Shown piece by piece: positions 18,161 through 26,499 of a DNA stretch of 64,000 nucleotides. The stretch comes from Bacillus stratosphericus (GTDB lineage Bacteria; Bacillota; Bacilli; Bacillales; Bacillaceae), in NCBI RefSeq assembly GCF_020524495.1, contig NZ_JAIVLB010000005.1, forward strand, positions 1-64,000, written 5' to 3'. The notes under the pieces are model-generated. The model was not told where the DNA came from. It saw only the letters and a program-made list of their open reading frames with translations, and did not search any database. A program made the position numbers and the translations under genes. How positions within the stretch are numbered: position 1 is the first letter of the stretch; every line of letters begins with the position of its first letter.

Positions 18161-19588
18161 ATGTATCGGCATGCAAATAATCAATTTCCAGTTTCCTTTC
18201 TTTGGGGAGCGGCAACTTCAGCTTATCAAATAGAAGGTGAACACTTGTCTCATGGCAAAACATTGTCTGTTGTTGAAAAGAATATGAATCGTAAATATGC
18301 GGACTCTAGCGTCGCCTCTGGACACTATCAGTATTGGGAAAAAGACATTGAATTAATGAAAGAGTTAGGATTGAAAGCTTATCGCTTTTCCATTGCTTGG
18401 ACGAGAATTTTGCCTAATGGCCGCGGCGAAATAAATCAAGATGGCATTGCTTTTTATCGTCGTATCATTAACAAACTAAAGGAATTTCAAATTGAACCTA
18501 TTGTGACGATTTATCATTTTGATTTACCACAATGTCTGCAAGAGGAATATGGTGGCTGGTCATCTAGAAAAGTGATTCAGGATTTTGAAGAATATTGCGA
18601 GGTGCTTTTTACACATTTTCCAGATGTGAACTATTGGCTCACCATTAATGAACAAAGCAATATGTTTCAGTTGCCATATTTGATGGAGTTTGATCCTGAT
18701 ATGCCATTAGAGAAACAGAAATATGAAATGAATCATATTATGACATTAGCACATGCAAAGGCGGTGCATTTATGTCGTAATATGCTTCCAAAAGCAAAAA
18801 TTGGACCAGCTTTAGGAATCATACCCAACTATCCGGCAACATCCAAACCAGAAGATATTTTAGCTGCCAGACACGCAGATGACTTAAGAACCTATTTGTT
18901 TATGGACTTATACATGAAAGGTGAATACCGTTCTTTTGTATGGAATTATCTGGTGGATAATGGACTGGAGCCCACGATAGAATCAGATGATATGGCATAC
19001 ATAAAGTCTGCCAAACCTGATTTTATAGGGTTGAATTATTATCAATCACGTGTTGTGAAGTATATCCCAGAGGAAACTGATAAAAAAGAATTGAAGATGA
19101 ATTATGATGGTGAGGATGATTATACACAATTCGATAACATTCCCGGTATGTTTGAAGGGGGAGTCAACCCTTACACAGAAAAAACTAGATGGGATTGGGA
19201 GATTGATCCTGTAGGTTTTCGATATCTATTGAATGAACTATATGATCGCTATCATGTTCCAATAATGATTACCGAAAATGGGATTGGTACATTAGATCAA
19301 GTGACGGATGATCAAAAGATTCATGATCAAGAGAGGGTGGACTTCTTGCGAGATCATCTTCAACAGCTTCTACTGGCAATTAAAGATGGGGTGGACATAT
19401 GGGGATATATGGCATGGTCCTTTATGGATTTACTAAGTACGTCCAGCGGTTTTAGAAAGCGTTATGGTTTTGTATATATTGACCGTGATGATCAAGAAGT
19501 AAAATCATTGGAGCGAATCAAAAAGGATAGCTTTTACTGGTATCAAAAAGTGATTGCTTCTAATGGACGACATCTATCAGATAGTTAG
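18161..19588 (+). CDS. 6-phospho-beta-glucosidase, glycoside hydrolase family 1
   Basis: The protein has 475 residues, with ATG 18161 after GGAAGTGAT; an upstream extension of the frame overlaps the IIA gene and is not used. The GH1 N-terminus is FLWGAATSAYQIEG. The acid/base is Glu164 in TINEQ (usual NEP, here NEQ) and the nucleophile is Glu372 in ITENG. The C-terminal phosphate-binding loop has Lys and Tyr in RKRYGFVY, marking it as a phospho-glucosidase. It cleaves the phosphorylated disaccharide brought in by the PTS. B. subtilis licH at the same position is a GH4 enzyme, so this is a different operon arrangement. Confidence 0.9.
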   Translation: MYRHANNQFPVSFLWGAATSAYQIEGEHLSHGKTLSVVEKNMNRKYADSSVASGHYQYWEKDIELMKELGLKAYRFSIAWTRILPNGRGEINQDGIAFYRRIINKLKEFQIEPIVTIYHFDLPQCLQEEYGGWSSRKVIQDFEEYCEVLFTHFPDVNYWLTINEQSNMFQLPYLMEFDPDMPLEKQKYEMNHIMTLAHAKAVHLCRNMLPKAKIGPALGIIPNYPATSKPEDILAARHADDLRTYLFMDLYMKGEYRSFVWNYLVDNGLEPTIESDDMAYIKSAKPDFIGLNYYQSRVVKYIPEETDKKELKMNYDGEDDYTQFDNIPGMFEGGVNPYTEKTRWDWEIDPVGFRYLLNELYDRYHVPIMITENGIGTLDQVTDDQKIHDQERVDFLRDHLQQLLLAIKDGVDIWGYMAWSFMDLLSTSSGFRKRYGFVYIDRDDQEVKSLERIKKDSFYWYQKVIASNGRHLSDS

Positions 19589-19624
19589 GATGCTGAAAGA
19601 GTATGAATATTGATTTAGCTTAAG

Positions 19625-19675
19625 AAGGTTGTCGCAAAATGCATTATTTGTATGTATTTTGTGACAAGCTTTTTT
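19625..19675 (+). terminator. Terminator of the beta-glucoside PTS operon
   Basis: GTCGCAAAAT pairs with ATTTTGTGAC (one G-T pair), extended by TT/AA on the outside, and a run of T follows. The remaining bases to 19934 contain no convincing gene. Confidence 0.8.
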
Positions 19676-19934
19676 GTGTTTCAGTGCATTATCGATGTCT
19701 TGCTATGTGTAGTAGCTTTCATTTCCAATTCCGGAAGATCCAATTCCCTGTCGATAAGAATTCGGTTATTCATTTTATCGCTTTGCTTTTTTCTCCCTTC
19801 CTCTCATTTTAAAATACTTTTCTTTTACATGTCCCATATCATTTTCGGTGTTGCTAACAAATATTCTTTCACCTATATATTTCTACATGCCAACTTCAGA
19901 TAACAAAGTTATAATATTAGGCGAGGTGATATAA

Positions 19935-20600
19935 ATGATAAATTATCGAATTCTTGTGATAGAGGATGATCAGGCGATTCAAGAACTCATTAAACAATTT
20001 TTAATGACGCAAAAATATATTGTAGAGACTGCATCTGATGGATTTGAGGGAATGAAGCATTTTAATAAACAGCCATTTGACCTTATAATTCTTGATGTGA
20101 TGTTGCCGAATCTGAGTGGCTTTGATGTGGCAAAAATGATTCGTACTCATTCAAAGGTACCTATTATTATGCTAACCGCAATGGAGGAAGAACAAGATCA
20201 AATCAAAGGATTTGAACATGGAGCCGATGATTATATTACGAAGCCTTTTTCCTTTCATGTTTTGATTCGGCGAGTAGAAGCTGTACTAAAAAGAAGTTAT
20301 GATCAAAGGAAGGGAAATCAATTTATTTTTAAAGAAATACAGGTGGACGGTGATGCATATAAAGCATACGTAAATAAGGTAGAAATACCTCTTACAACAA
20401 AGGAATTTGAAATTTTGTATTTATTATTAAGGAATGGTAAAAATGTACTTACGAGGGAGACGATAGTAGAAGAAGTTTGGGGTTATGAGTATGTAGGAGA
20501 TACAAGAAACATTGATACACATATTAAGAATATAAGAAAGAAGCTAAACCTCCCCTATATTAAAACGATAAAAGGTATAGGATATCAAATAGATGAATAA
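19935..20600 (+). CDS. OmpR/PhoB-family response regulator
   Basis: The protein has 221 residues with GAGGTGAT before ATG 19935. The receiver domain has acidic residues Glu10/Asp11/Asp12, the phosphoacceptor Asp54 in ILDVMLPN, Thr81 and Lys103 in ITKPF. The C-terminal winged helix has LTTKEFEILYLLLRNG and RNIDTHIKNIRKKL. The kinase gene overlaps its end by 8 bases. Targets are unknown; the toxin gene and the ABC exporter nearby are candidates. Confidence 0.93.
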   Translation: MINYRILVIEDDQAIQELIKQFLMTQKYIVETASDGFEGMKHFNKQPFDLIILDVMLPNLSGFDVAKMIRTHSKVPIIMLTAMEEEQDQIKGFEHGADDYITKPFSFHVLIRRVEAVLKRSYDQRKGNQFIFKEIQVDGDAYKAYVNKVEIPLTTKEFEILYLLLRNGKNVLTRETIVEEVWGYEYVGDTRNIDTHIKNIRKKLNLPYIKTIKGIGYQIDE

Positions 20601-22077
20601 AATACGAGAAATAATACGAATGAAACGTATTACCTATAAACTGTTTCTCATTACATCACTCATTTTGTGTTCTTTTGCTATTTTAATTTATGTTTCCTTA
20701 TACTTTTTTCTCCCTACTTTTTATGAAAAGTATAAAATAAATCAGCTCCAAATAGGATTTGAAGAAATGATTGAGAAAGCCAAAGATCTTACGTTTCAAG
20801 AGGCGAAACCACTGCTAACTGAATACGGAAACAAAAATAACGCCCTTCTTTACGTTCAAAATACTGAAGGAATAATTATCTATTCTCCTTCTATCCATAT
20901 TATAGGTGATTCAAAGGAACCCATACCGAGTAAGAGTACAGAGATTAATTCAATTGGTAGGGTCTCAACAAATACGCCTTTAAATTCATACAGTATTAAT
21001 CAATCTATACAATTCAAGGATGGCACGCTAATTATTAATGTAGCGGCAACATTACAGCCTATAGATGAAGCATCACAAGTTTTGACTCTTTTCATTCCGT
21101 ATATCAGTATTATTGTGATATTTATCGGAATTGGAAGTGCTTATTTATACTCAAGGTTCATTACGAAACCAATCCTATATGTTAGTCAAGGAGCACAAAA
21201 AATGGCAAACCTCGATTTTTCAGAAAAAATTGAGGTGCGTTCTAATGATGAGTTGGGAGAATTATCAAATAGTCTTAATGATATGGCTATTAACTTGCAA
21301 GAAAATATACACGCTTTACAACAGGCGAATCAACAATTAAAGAGTGACATAGAAAAGGAAAGAGAAATAGAAAAGAAACGAAGGGAGTTCTTTGCCATTG
21401 TTTCACATGAATTAAAGACACCTCTGACTACTTTGAAAGGGCAACTTGAAGGGATGATATATAATATTGGTCCCTATAAAGATCGTAACACCTATTTGTA
21501 TAAAAACTTCTATATTGTTAATGATATGGAAAATTTGATTCGTGAAATTTTAAGTATATCCAAGTTGGAGCAACATACCTTTAAACCTCAATGTGAAGAA
21601 GTAAATCTTTCGAACTTGATTCTTGCTATTGTAGAAAAACTTGATTTCTTTGCGTCTGAAAAGGATATTCAGATGATAAAACAAATTGCCCCTAATATTT
21701 GTGTATACACAGATTGTAATCTTTTAGAAAAAGCTTATAAAAACATTATTCATAATGGCATTATGTATTCGCCACGTGGTGAAAAGGTATATGTGAAATT
21801 ATATCTATCAAAGGACCATACTAACATCCAATTTCAAGTTATGAATACAGGTGTACAGATTAAAGATGACGACATTCAGCAAATTTTTAAGCCATTTTAT
21901 CGTATTGAAAAATCGAGAAATCGTAATACAGGTGGAAGTGGATTAGGCCTCTATCTTGTGAAACGAGTATTTGAAGCTCTTGCAATCACATATAATGTGA
22001 GAAATATAAAAAAAGGTGTGCAATTTGCTGTTACGATTCCTATAACAAAAAATATAGATAAAGACCCCCATTCTTGA
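20593..22077 (+). CDS. Membrane sensor histidine kinase (PhoR-like)
   Basis: The protein has 494 residues. TM1 is about 16-40, an extracytoplasmic sensor of about 125 residues follows, and TM2 is about 165-187. Then come a HAMP domain, a coiled segment, the H-box VSHELKTPLTT (His272) and an ATPase domain with GGSGLGLYLVKRV. The large external domain separates it from the short intramembrane-sensing BceS kinases that usually pair with peptide ABC transporters. The last codons (KNIDKDPHS) run into what looks like an IS3 end, so its natural C-terminus may have been replaced. Confidence 0.92.
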   Translation: MNKIREIIRMKRITYKLFLITSLILCSFAILIYVSLYFFLPTFYEKYKINQLQIGFEEMIEKAKDLTFQEAKPLLTEYGNKNNALLYVQNTEGIIIYSPSIHIIGDSKEPIPSKSTEINSIGRVSTNTPLNSYSINQSIQFKDGTLIINVAATLQPIDEASQVLTLFIPYISIIVIFIGIGSAYLYSRFITKPILYVSQGAQKMANLDFSEKIEVRSNDELGELSNSLNDMAINLQENIHALQQANQQLKSDIEKEREIEKKRREFFAIVSHELKTPLTTLKGQLEGMIYNIGPYKDRNTYLYKNFYIVNDMENLIREILSISKLEQHTFKPQCEEVNLSNLILAIVEKLDFFASEKDIQMIKQIAPNICVYTDCNLLEKAYKNIIHNGIMYSPRGEKVYVKLYLSKDHTNIQFQVMNTGVQIKDDDIQQIFKPFYRIEKSRNRNTGGSGLGLYLVKRVFEALAITYNVRNIKKGVQFAVTIPITKNIDKDPHS

Positions 22078-22335
22078 TATGCTCCCCTTAAAGGTAGACA
22101 GATTGAATAAAAAATCTTTTTGCCATGGGACTGATCCCATAAGATGATACAAATAAAAAACACCTCTTCAAGTTTGAAAACGGATAGTTGTTATCCTAAA
22201 TGTGGAGGTGTTTTTTCTATGGGGACAATATGACAGGAATTAAATATCAAGAATAAGAACTAGGTGCAGACATGGGTCAGGTGGTATAAGGATGGGAATA
22301 CACACCGATTAACCCTGTGCAGAATGAATGTCATC
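22075..22335 (+). mobile_element. IS3-family element remnant, left end and start of orfA
   Basis: TGATATGCTCCCCTTAAAGG at 22075, followed by TAGACAG, looks like an IS3-type terminal repeat. A 12-bp inverted repeat (AAAAAACACCTC at 22155-22166, GAGGTGTTTTTT at 22205-22216) forms a terminator-like hairpin. Then ELNIKNKN, a stop, and VQTWVRWYKDGNTHRL follow, the helix-turn-helix region of an IS3 OrfA. Stops and frameshifts show it is dead. The right end and orfB are missing. Confidence 0.6.
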
Positions 22336-22482
22336 AAGTTCAATCTGCAATAATGGTGCCTTTTCTTTAGATAGCTTTATGTCTTTAGTAAGACTTGGCT
22401 TTTACACAACTGGATCATCTGCTCGTAGATTAATATCATAAAGCTGGGTGAAATCTAAAATATTGACAGAAAATTTTGAATT
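22309..22482 (-). pseudogene. Unidentified minus-strand coding remnant
   Basis: Reading from 22482 down, the frame gives FSVNILDFTQLYDINLRADD, an in-frame TAA, then LTKDIKLSKEKAPLLQIELD, and stops at 22309. The composition is protein-like but no start survives. I do not know the family. It underlies the toxin promoter region. Confidence 0.3.
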
Positions 22483-22504
22483 CTAAAAAAATCCATGGTA
22501 TATT
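22476..22504 (+). promoter_or_regulatory. Candidate SigA promoter of the toxin gene
   Basis: TTGAAT (22476-22481), a 17-base spacer and TATATT (22499-22504) make a reasonable vegetative promoter about 110 bases before the toxin start. The leader carries AGGGAG (22527-22532) and CTCCCT (22571-22576), which could pair around a long loop just before TAGATTTTTG. Confidence 0.45.
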
Positions 22505-22614
22505 TAACTATATTGTTGCAAGAAAAAGGGAGGTGAAAGTGATTCTTTAAATCTTTAATGTAGCCTGTCTCTCCCTAGATTTTTGTTAAAACTTTATTTG
22601 AGGTGATAGGGATT

Positions 22615-25248
22615 ATGCACAAGTCTTCTATACTTAAAAAAACAGTATTAATTTTTATGATCACACTTTTACTAGGAATTAGTGTAATACCTACTACACA
22701 GGAAACAACTTATGCACAAGCTCCAGAGAATACGAATGGTGTTCAGGCAGCTACTGTTGACTGGATAAGAAACTTAGATTTATTGGTCGCTGGGCTATAT
22801 ATCGCGCGAGGATTAGCTCTTGATTTAATTGACAAAGCTCCTTTTTGGAGACCTACAGAAATACAAGATCTGGATGGGAAGAACAAGCTAGATACAAGAC
22901 AAAGGTTATTAAGGTGGGATCGGCGTCCCCCCAATCAGATTTTGCGAGATGGATTTATTCCACAGGTTATTCAAGAAGCTCCAAGCGTGCAAGAAACAGA
23001 TTTATATAGGTATGTAGATTCAAATACACCTTCTATATTTGTTTCAACAACAAAAACAAGATATAAAGATGGGAAAAGACAACAACCATGGACTCCTCGA
23101 TCCTCAGCTAGGGGAATTGTCTATCAATATGAAATTTTTGCACCAGGAGGAATCGATGTGAATGAATCTTTTGGAGATCAATCTCCTTGGCCAAATCAAA
23201 TAGAAGTAGCTTTCCCGGGCGGAATTCGCCCTGAATTTATTCGATCGGTTCGAGAACTGCAAGACGGGCGAATTCAAAGAGTCTGGATTAACCCATATTT
23301 TTCAGATCCTGGGGAGTTAGAAGGGATAGCAGCTTCATCTAGAACAGAACTAGTAAATTGGTATCCAAATCATCCAGATGGTAACCATAAAGATGCTAAT
23401 GTTCCAGATAAAAAGATTAAAAATACAAGCTTTAACCCTGATAACGATATGTATGGAGAAAACGGCACTGTTCCATCAGGAGATGATCTTTCTACTTTCA
23501 CTGGCCCAGGAGTAATTCCAGATGGTGAATATCAAATAAAGAGTAAAAAAGACGAAAACATCTTAGCAGATTTATCTAGAAATGAAAGTGGATCACTCGT
23601 TCATGCATATCAAAATTATGGTTTAAATAATCAAAAATGGATTTTCGTTTATAATAGTAGCAAGGATGCTTATAAAATAAAAAGCACTCAAAATCAAAAT
23701 TTATTGTTGACTTGGAATAGTAAAAACGGGAATAATATTATTGGATATGATGATAATGACTATAATGATCAGTATTGGAAAATAGAAATAACGAGCGATG
23801 GTTATTATAAGTTCAGAAGTTTGTATAATACTAATATGTTACTGGATTTACATTCTGGTAATACGTCTGATGGAACCCCATTGTTTGCATGGATTGAGAA
23901 TGGAGCACCTTCACAGGAATGGAAAATAGATAGAACACAGTATCAACCATTAAAAGATGGTCAATATCAAATCAAAAGTAGTATTGATTCGAATAAAATA
24001 GCCGATCTAAGCAAAGTAGAAGATGGCGCTAAAATTCATATTTATCAAAACTACAGTCTGGATAATCAAAAATGGAATTTCACTTTTGATTCGTCCAAAC
24101 AAGCTTATAAAATTACAAGCCCTAGTAATCCAGTAATTTCATTTGCCTGGGATAGTAATCGTTCTGGAAAAATAATTGGTGCAACTGGAGATTATAGTGA
24201 TCAATATTGGCGTCCCGAAAAAACATCAGATGGTTACTTTATTCTTAGAAATTACAAAAATCCTAAGATGGTTTTAGATCTCCCTGGAGGAAATACGACT
24301 AATGGTGCACAATTACAAGCCTATGAATACAATGGAACAAAAGCTCAAAAATGGGGTATTACTTCTGTTGTGAATCAAACCATAGAAGACGGTGAATATT
24401 TAATAACAAGTAGTATAAACCAAAATAAAGTAGCAGATTTAACATCTGACAGTAAGGTAGTTATATATGATAAACATTTTAAGAATAATCAAAAGTGGAG
24501 ATTTACCTTTAATAAAGATAAACAAGCTTATAGAGTAGTAAATGTAAATAACACAGACTTAGCATTTGCCTGGGATAGTAATTATTCCGGAAAAATAATT
24601 GGTGCAACTGGAGATTATAGTGATCAATATTGGCGTCCCGAAAAAACATCAGATGGTTACTTTATTCTTAGAAATTACAAAAATCCTAAGATGGTTTTAG
24701 ATCTCCCTGGAAGAAATACGACTAATGGTACACAATTACAAGCCTATGAAGACAACGGAACAGTCACACAGATAGCACAGAAATGGTCGCTGCAAAGAGT
24801 GGATGTTCCAATCCTGCCAGATGGTACGTACAATATATCAAGTAAGCTAGATTATAAAAAAGTAATCGATAAAAACAACAATAACGCTATCATATGGCAG
24901 TACATTAATGCTACAGCTCAAGATTGGAAACTTGAATATGACTCTAATAAAAAAGCCTACAAAATTCGTAATGGTTATGCTCAAAATTTAGGTTTGTATT
25001 ATCAAGGTAAAAACCTTAATATTGCTGTAGATAATATAGACTCACCTCCTGATGAGAACGAATTGCGAAAGTTTTGGATTGTAGAATATAATAATCAGCA
25101 TGGGGCTTTTTCAATCAGAAGTGCGTATGATCCTACTCAAGTACTAGATCTACAGGATTCAAGTTTAGAGAATGGAAACAACATAATTAGCTATACGGCT
25201 TATCTTAATAAAAATCAACTGTGGAATTTTATGCCTCGTATTAATTAA
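22615..25248 (+). CDS. Secreted pierisin/MTX1-like ADP-ribosyltransferase toxin with four ricin-B lectin domains
   Basis: This is an 877-residue protein; ATG 22615 follows AGGTGAT by seven bases. Residues 1-36 are a signal peptide (TTYAQA). Residues 90-240 form an ADP-ribosyltransferase: Arg100 in LLRWDRRPPNQI, the STT motif at Ser144 in IFVSTTKT, and Gln195-x-Glu197 in NQIEVAFPGGIRPE, followed by RVWINPYF. The layout matches pierisin and mosquitocidal toxin MTX1. After a linker (230-300), four lectin units of about 141 residues begin near 301, 445, 589 and 736. Each has three QxW-type motifs (11 QxW and one KFW). In MTX1 the lectin part binds cells and masks the enzyme until proteolysis. Position 195 is Gln, as in DNA-guanine-modifying relatives, where MTX1 has Glu. 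Confidence 0.88.
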   Translation: MHKSSILKKTVLIFMITLLLGISVIPTTQETTYAQAPENTNGVQAATVDWIRNLDLLVAGLYIARGLALDLIDKAPFWRPTEIQDLDGKNKLDTRQRLLRWDRRPPNQILRDGFIPQVIQEAPSVQETDLYRYVDSNTPSIFVSTTKTRYKDGKRQQPWTPRSSARGIVYQYEIFAPGGIDVNESFGDQSPWPNQIEVAFPGGIRPEFIRSVRELQDGRIQRVWINPYFSDPGELEGIAASSRTELVNWYPNHPDGNHKDANVPDKKIKNTSFNPDNDMYGENGTVPSGDDLSTFTGPGVIPDGEYQIKSKKDENILADLSRNESGSLVHAYQNYGLNNQKWIFVYNSSKDAYKIKSTQNQNLLLTWNSKNGNNIIGYDDNDYNDQYWKIEITSDGYYKFRSLYNTNMLLDLHSGNTSDGTPLFAWIENGAPSQEWKIDRTQYQPLKDGQYQIKSSIDSNKIADLSKVEDGAKIHIYQNYSLDNQKWNFTFDSSKQAYKITSPSNPVISFAWDSNRSGKIIGATGDYSDQYWRPEKTSDGYFILRNYKNPKMVLDLPGGNTTNGAQLQAYEYNGTKAQKWGITSVVNQTIEDGEYLITSSINQNKVADLTSDSKVVIYDKHFKNNQKWRFTFNKDKQAYRVVNVNNTDLAFAWDSNYSGKIIGATGDYSDQYWRPEKTSDGYFILRNYKNPKMVLDLPGRNTTNGTQLQAYEDNGTVTQIAQKWSLQRVDVPILPDGTYNISSKLDYKKVIDKNNNNAIIWQYINATAQDWKLEYDSNKKAYKIRNGYAQNLGLYYQGKNLNIAVDNIDSPPDENELRKFWIVEYNNQHGAFSIRSAYDPTQVLDLQDSSLENGNNIISYTAYLNKNQLWNFMPRIN
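24141..24338 (+). repeat. Intragenic direct repeat, copy 1 (lectin domain 2)
   Basis: About 198 bases recur at +423 with roughly eight differences, including an unbroken identical stretch of about 130 bases. 423 bases is exactly 141 codons, one lectin unit. The rest of these two domains has diverged much further, so the identity is recent or maintained by gene conversion. Confidence 0.9.
24564..24761 (+). repeat. Intragenic direct repeat, copy 2 (lectin domain 3)
   Basis: This is the partner of 24141-24338. Both encode FAWDSN, then SGKIIGATGDYSDQYWRPEK and the segment up to LQAYE. Confidence 0.9.
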
Positions 25249-25276
25249 ACTTAGAAAAAGAAAGACAGCCGACATC

Positions 25277-25787
25277 TGAACTGCCCCGTAAATATTAGAC
25301 ACCAATCATTAACCTTTACGGGGTATTTTTTGGCCAAATTTACGTGAGAAGAAAAGATACAAAGTGTATTGAGATATAATCAAGGGAAAGAATTGATAAG
25401 AGGAATTATATAGGTGTTCATCATGAACATCAGGGGGAATGCGGCTTTATAAAAAGCTATACAAGCTACTCTACTCACTTAAAAAGGATGTACTAACATA
25501 TATGAACGAAATGGGTACATCCTCTGTCGAAAAAGGATCAGAAAACCAGCATGATAAGAAGAACCATCTTAAACATGAACCGCCGCTTTAAAAATCGCCT
25601 CAATCATAAGCACATCTATCAACAGAAGGATGATTGAAAAACGCATGATATTGACGCATATATTCATTTTTACAACCACGATCGTCTACAAGAAAAAACT
25701 AAACAGCTTTTGCCCTGTATTCCGACGGGCTGAAGCTGTTTAGTGTGTTTCGGTTATTTCCACTGTCTCTTGACAGTAGGCAATTCA
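25277..25787 (+). mobile_element. Internally deleted IS3-family (IS150-like) element
   Basis: The left end TGAACTGCCCCGTAAA (25277) is matched by an imperfect inverted right end finishing in GGCAATTCA (25787). OrfA remnants read AKFT, EEKIQSVLRYNQGKE, then HEHQGECGFIKSYTSYSTHL and YMNEMGTSS in broken frames (about 25330-25520). An OrfB C-terminal remnant reads YIHFYNHDRLQEK (about 25660-25700). About 511 bases remain of an expected 1.3-1.5 kb. CCCCGTAAA (25283) and TTTACGGGG (25315) form a hairpin followed by T-rich sequence that may terminate toxin transcription. Confidence 0.75.
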
Positions 25788-25801
25788 CCTTTATCTTTAT
25801 G

Positions 25802-26488
25802 TTACTTGCGATTATAATTCTTTAAAACTAATTTTTTGTTTTCTAGATAAACAGTTTTATCTGATTGATCTGCTACGTCTAATGAGTGAGTCACTACAAT
25901 AATACATTTATTTTCTTTATGGGCTAACTCTTTAAATAGTTCAATAATTTCCCGGGCTGTTTCTTTATCTAGATTTCCTGTTGGTTCATCTGCTATTAAT
26001 AAATCTACATTGCAAGATAATGCACGGGCAATTGCTACACGCTGTTGTTGTCCACCACTAAGTTGTAATACATTACGTTTCGCCTGAGCTTCTGTTAATC
26101 CGACCTTTTCTAACAATTCTAATGCTCTTTCTTTTTTATTATTCAACTCAACCCCTGTAATCTCCATTGCTGTCAGTACATTCTGCAGAGCTGTCATATA
26201 AGTAATTAAATTATACGACTGAAAAATACATGCTACATGTTGATTACGATATTGATCTAATCCTATTTTTTGAATATTCTTTCCTTTGTAGAGTACGTAT
26301 CCACTCTTTGGTACGTCTAAGCCACACCCTAAGCCCAATGTGGTTGTTTTACCAGAGCCGGATGGACCTATGATTGTATAAAAACATCCTTGTTGAAAGG
26401 AAAAAGTAACATTGTCTAATATTTTTATTTTTTTATGGTTACTCTCATAGTGATAGTTGGTATTTTTAAACTGTAAAATTGTACTCAT
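25802..26488 (-). CDS. ABC transporter ATP-binding protein (MacB/LolD type)
   Basis: The protein has 228 residues, starting at ATG 26488 because GGAGG lies eight bases upstream; the frame extends to an ATG overlapping the permease stop. Walker A is GPSGSGKT (41-48), Q90 sits in the Q-loop IFQSYN, the signature is LSGGQQQR (143-150), Walker B is LLIADE (164-169) and the H-loop is VVTHS. It powers the permease encoded upstream in the same operon. Its stop lies 14 bases from the IS3 right end. Confidence 0.93.
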   Translation of the reverse strand: MSTILQFKNTNYHYESNHKKIKILDNVTFSFQQGCFYTIIGPSGSGKTTTLGLGCGLDVPKSGYVLYKGKNIQKIGLDQYRNQHVACIFQSYNLITYMTALQNVLTAMEITGVELNNKKERALELLEKVGLTEAQAKRNVLQLSGGQQQRVAIARALSCNVDLLIADEPTGNLDKETAREIIELFKELAHKENKCIIVVTHSLDVADQSDKTVYLENKKLVLKNYNRK

Positions 26489-26499
26489 TTTAATCCTCC

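Noticed and set aside
19681-19773. A 30-residue minus-strand ORF (MNNRILIDRELDLPELEMKA...) that looks a little like a ribosomal-peptide leader
   Set aside because: The only SD-like stretch is about 20 bases too far upstream, no modification enzymes are nearby, and it overlaps the PTS operon's downstream region without conservation evidence.
19652-19903. An 83-codon plus-strand ORF between the PTS operon and the response regulator
   Set aside because: It begins inside a terminator stem, has no ribosome binding site, and its hydrophobic composition reflects T-rich sequence.
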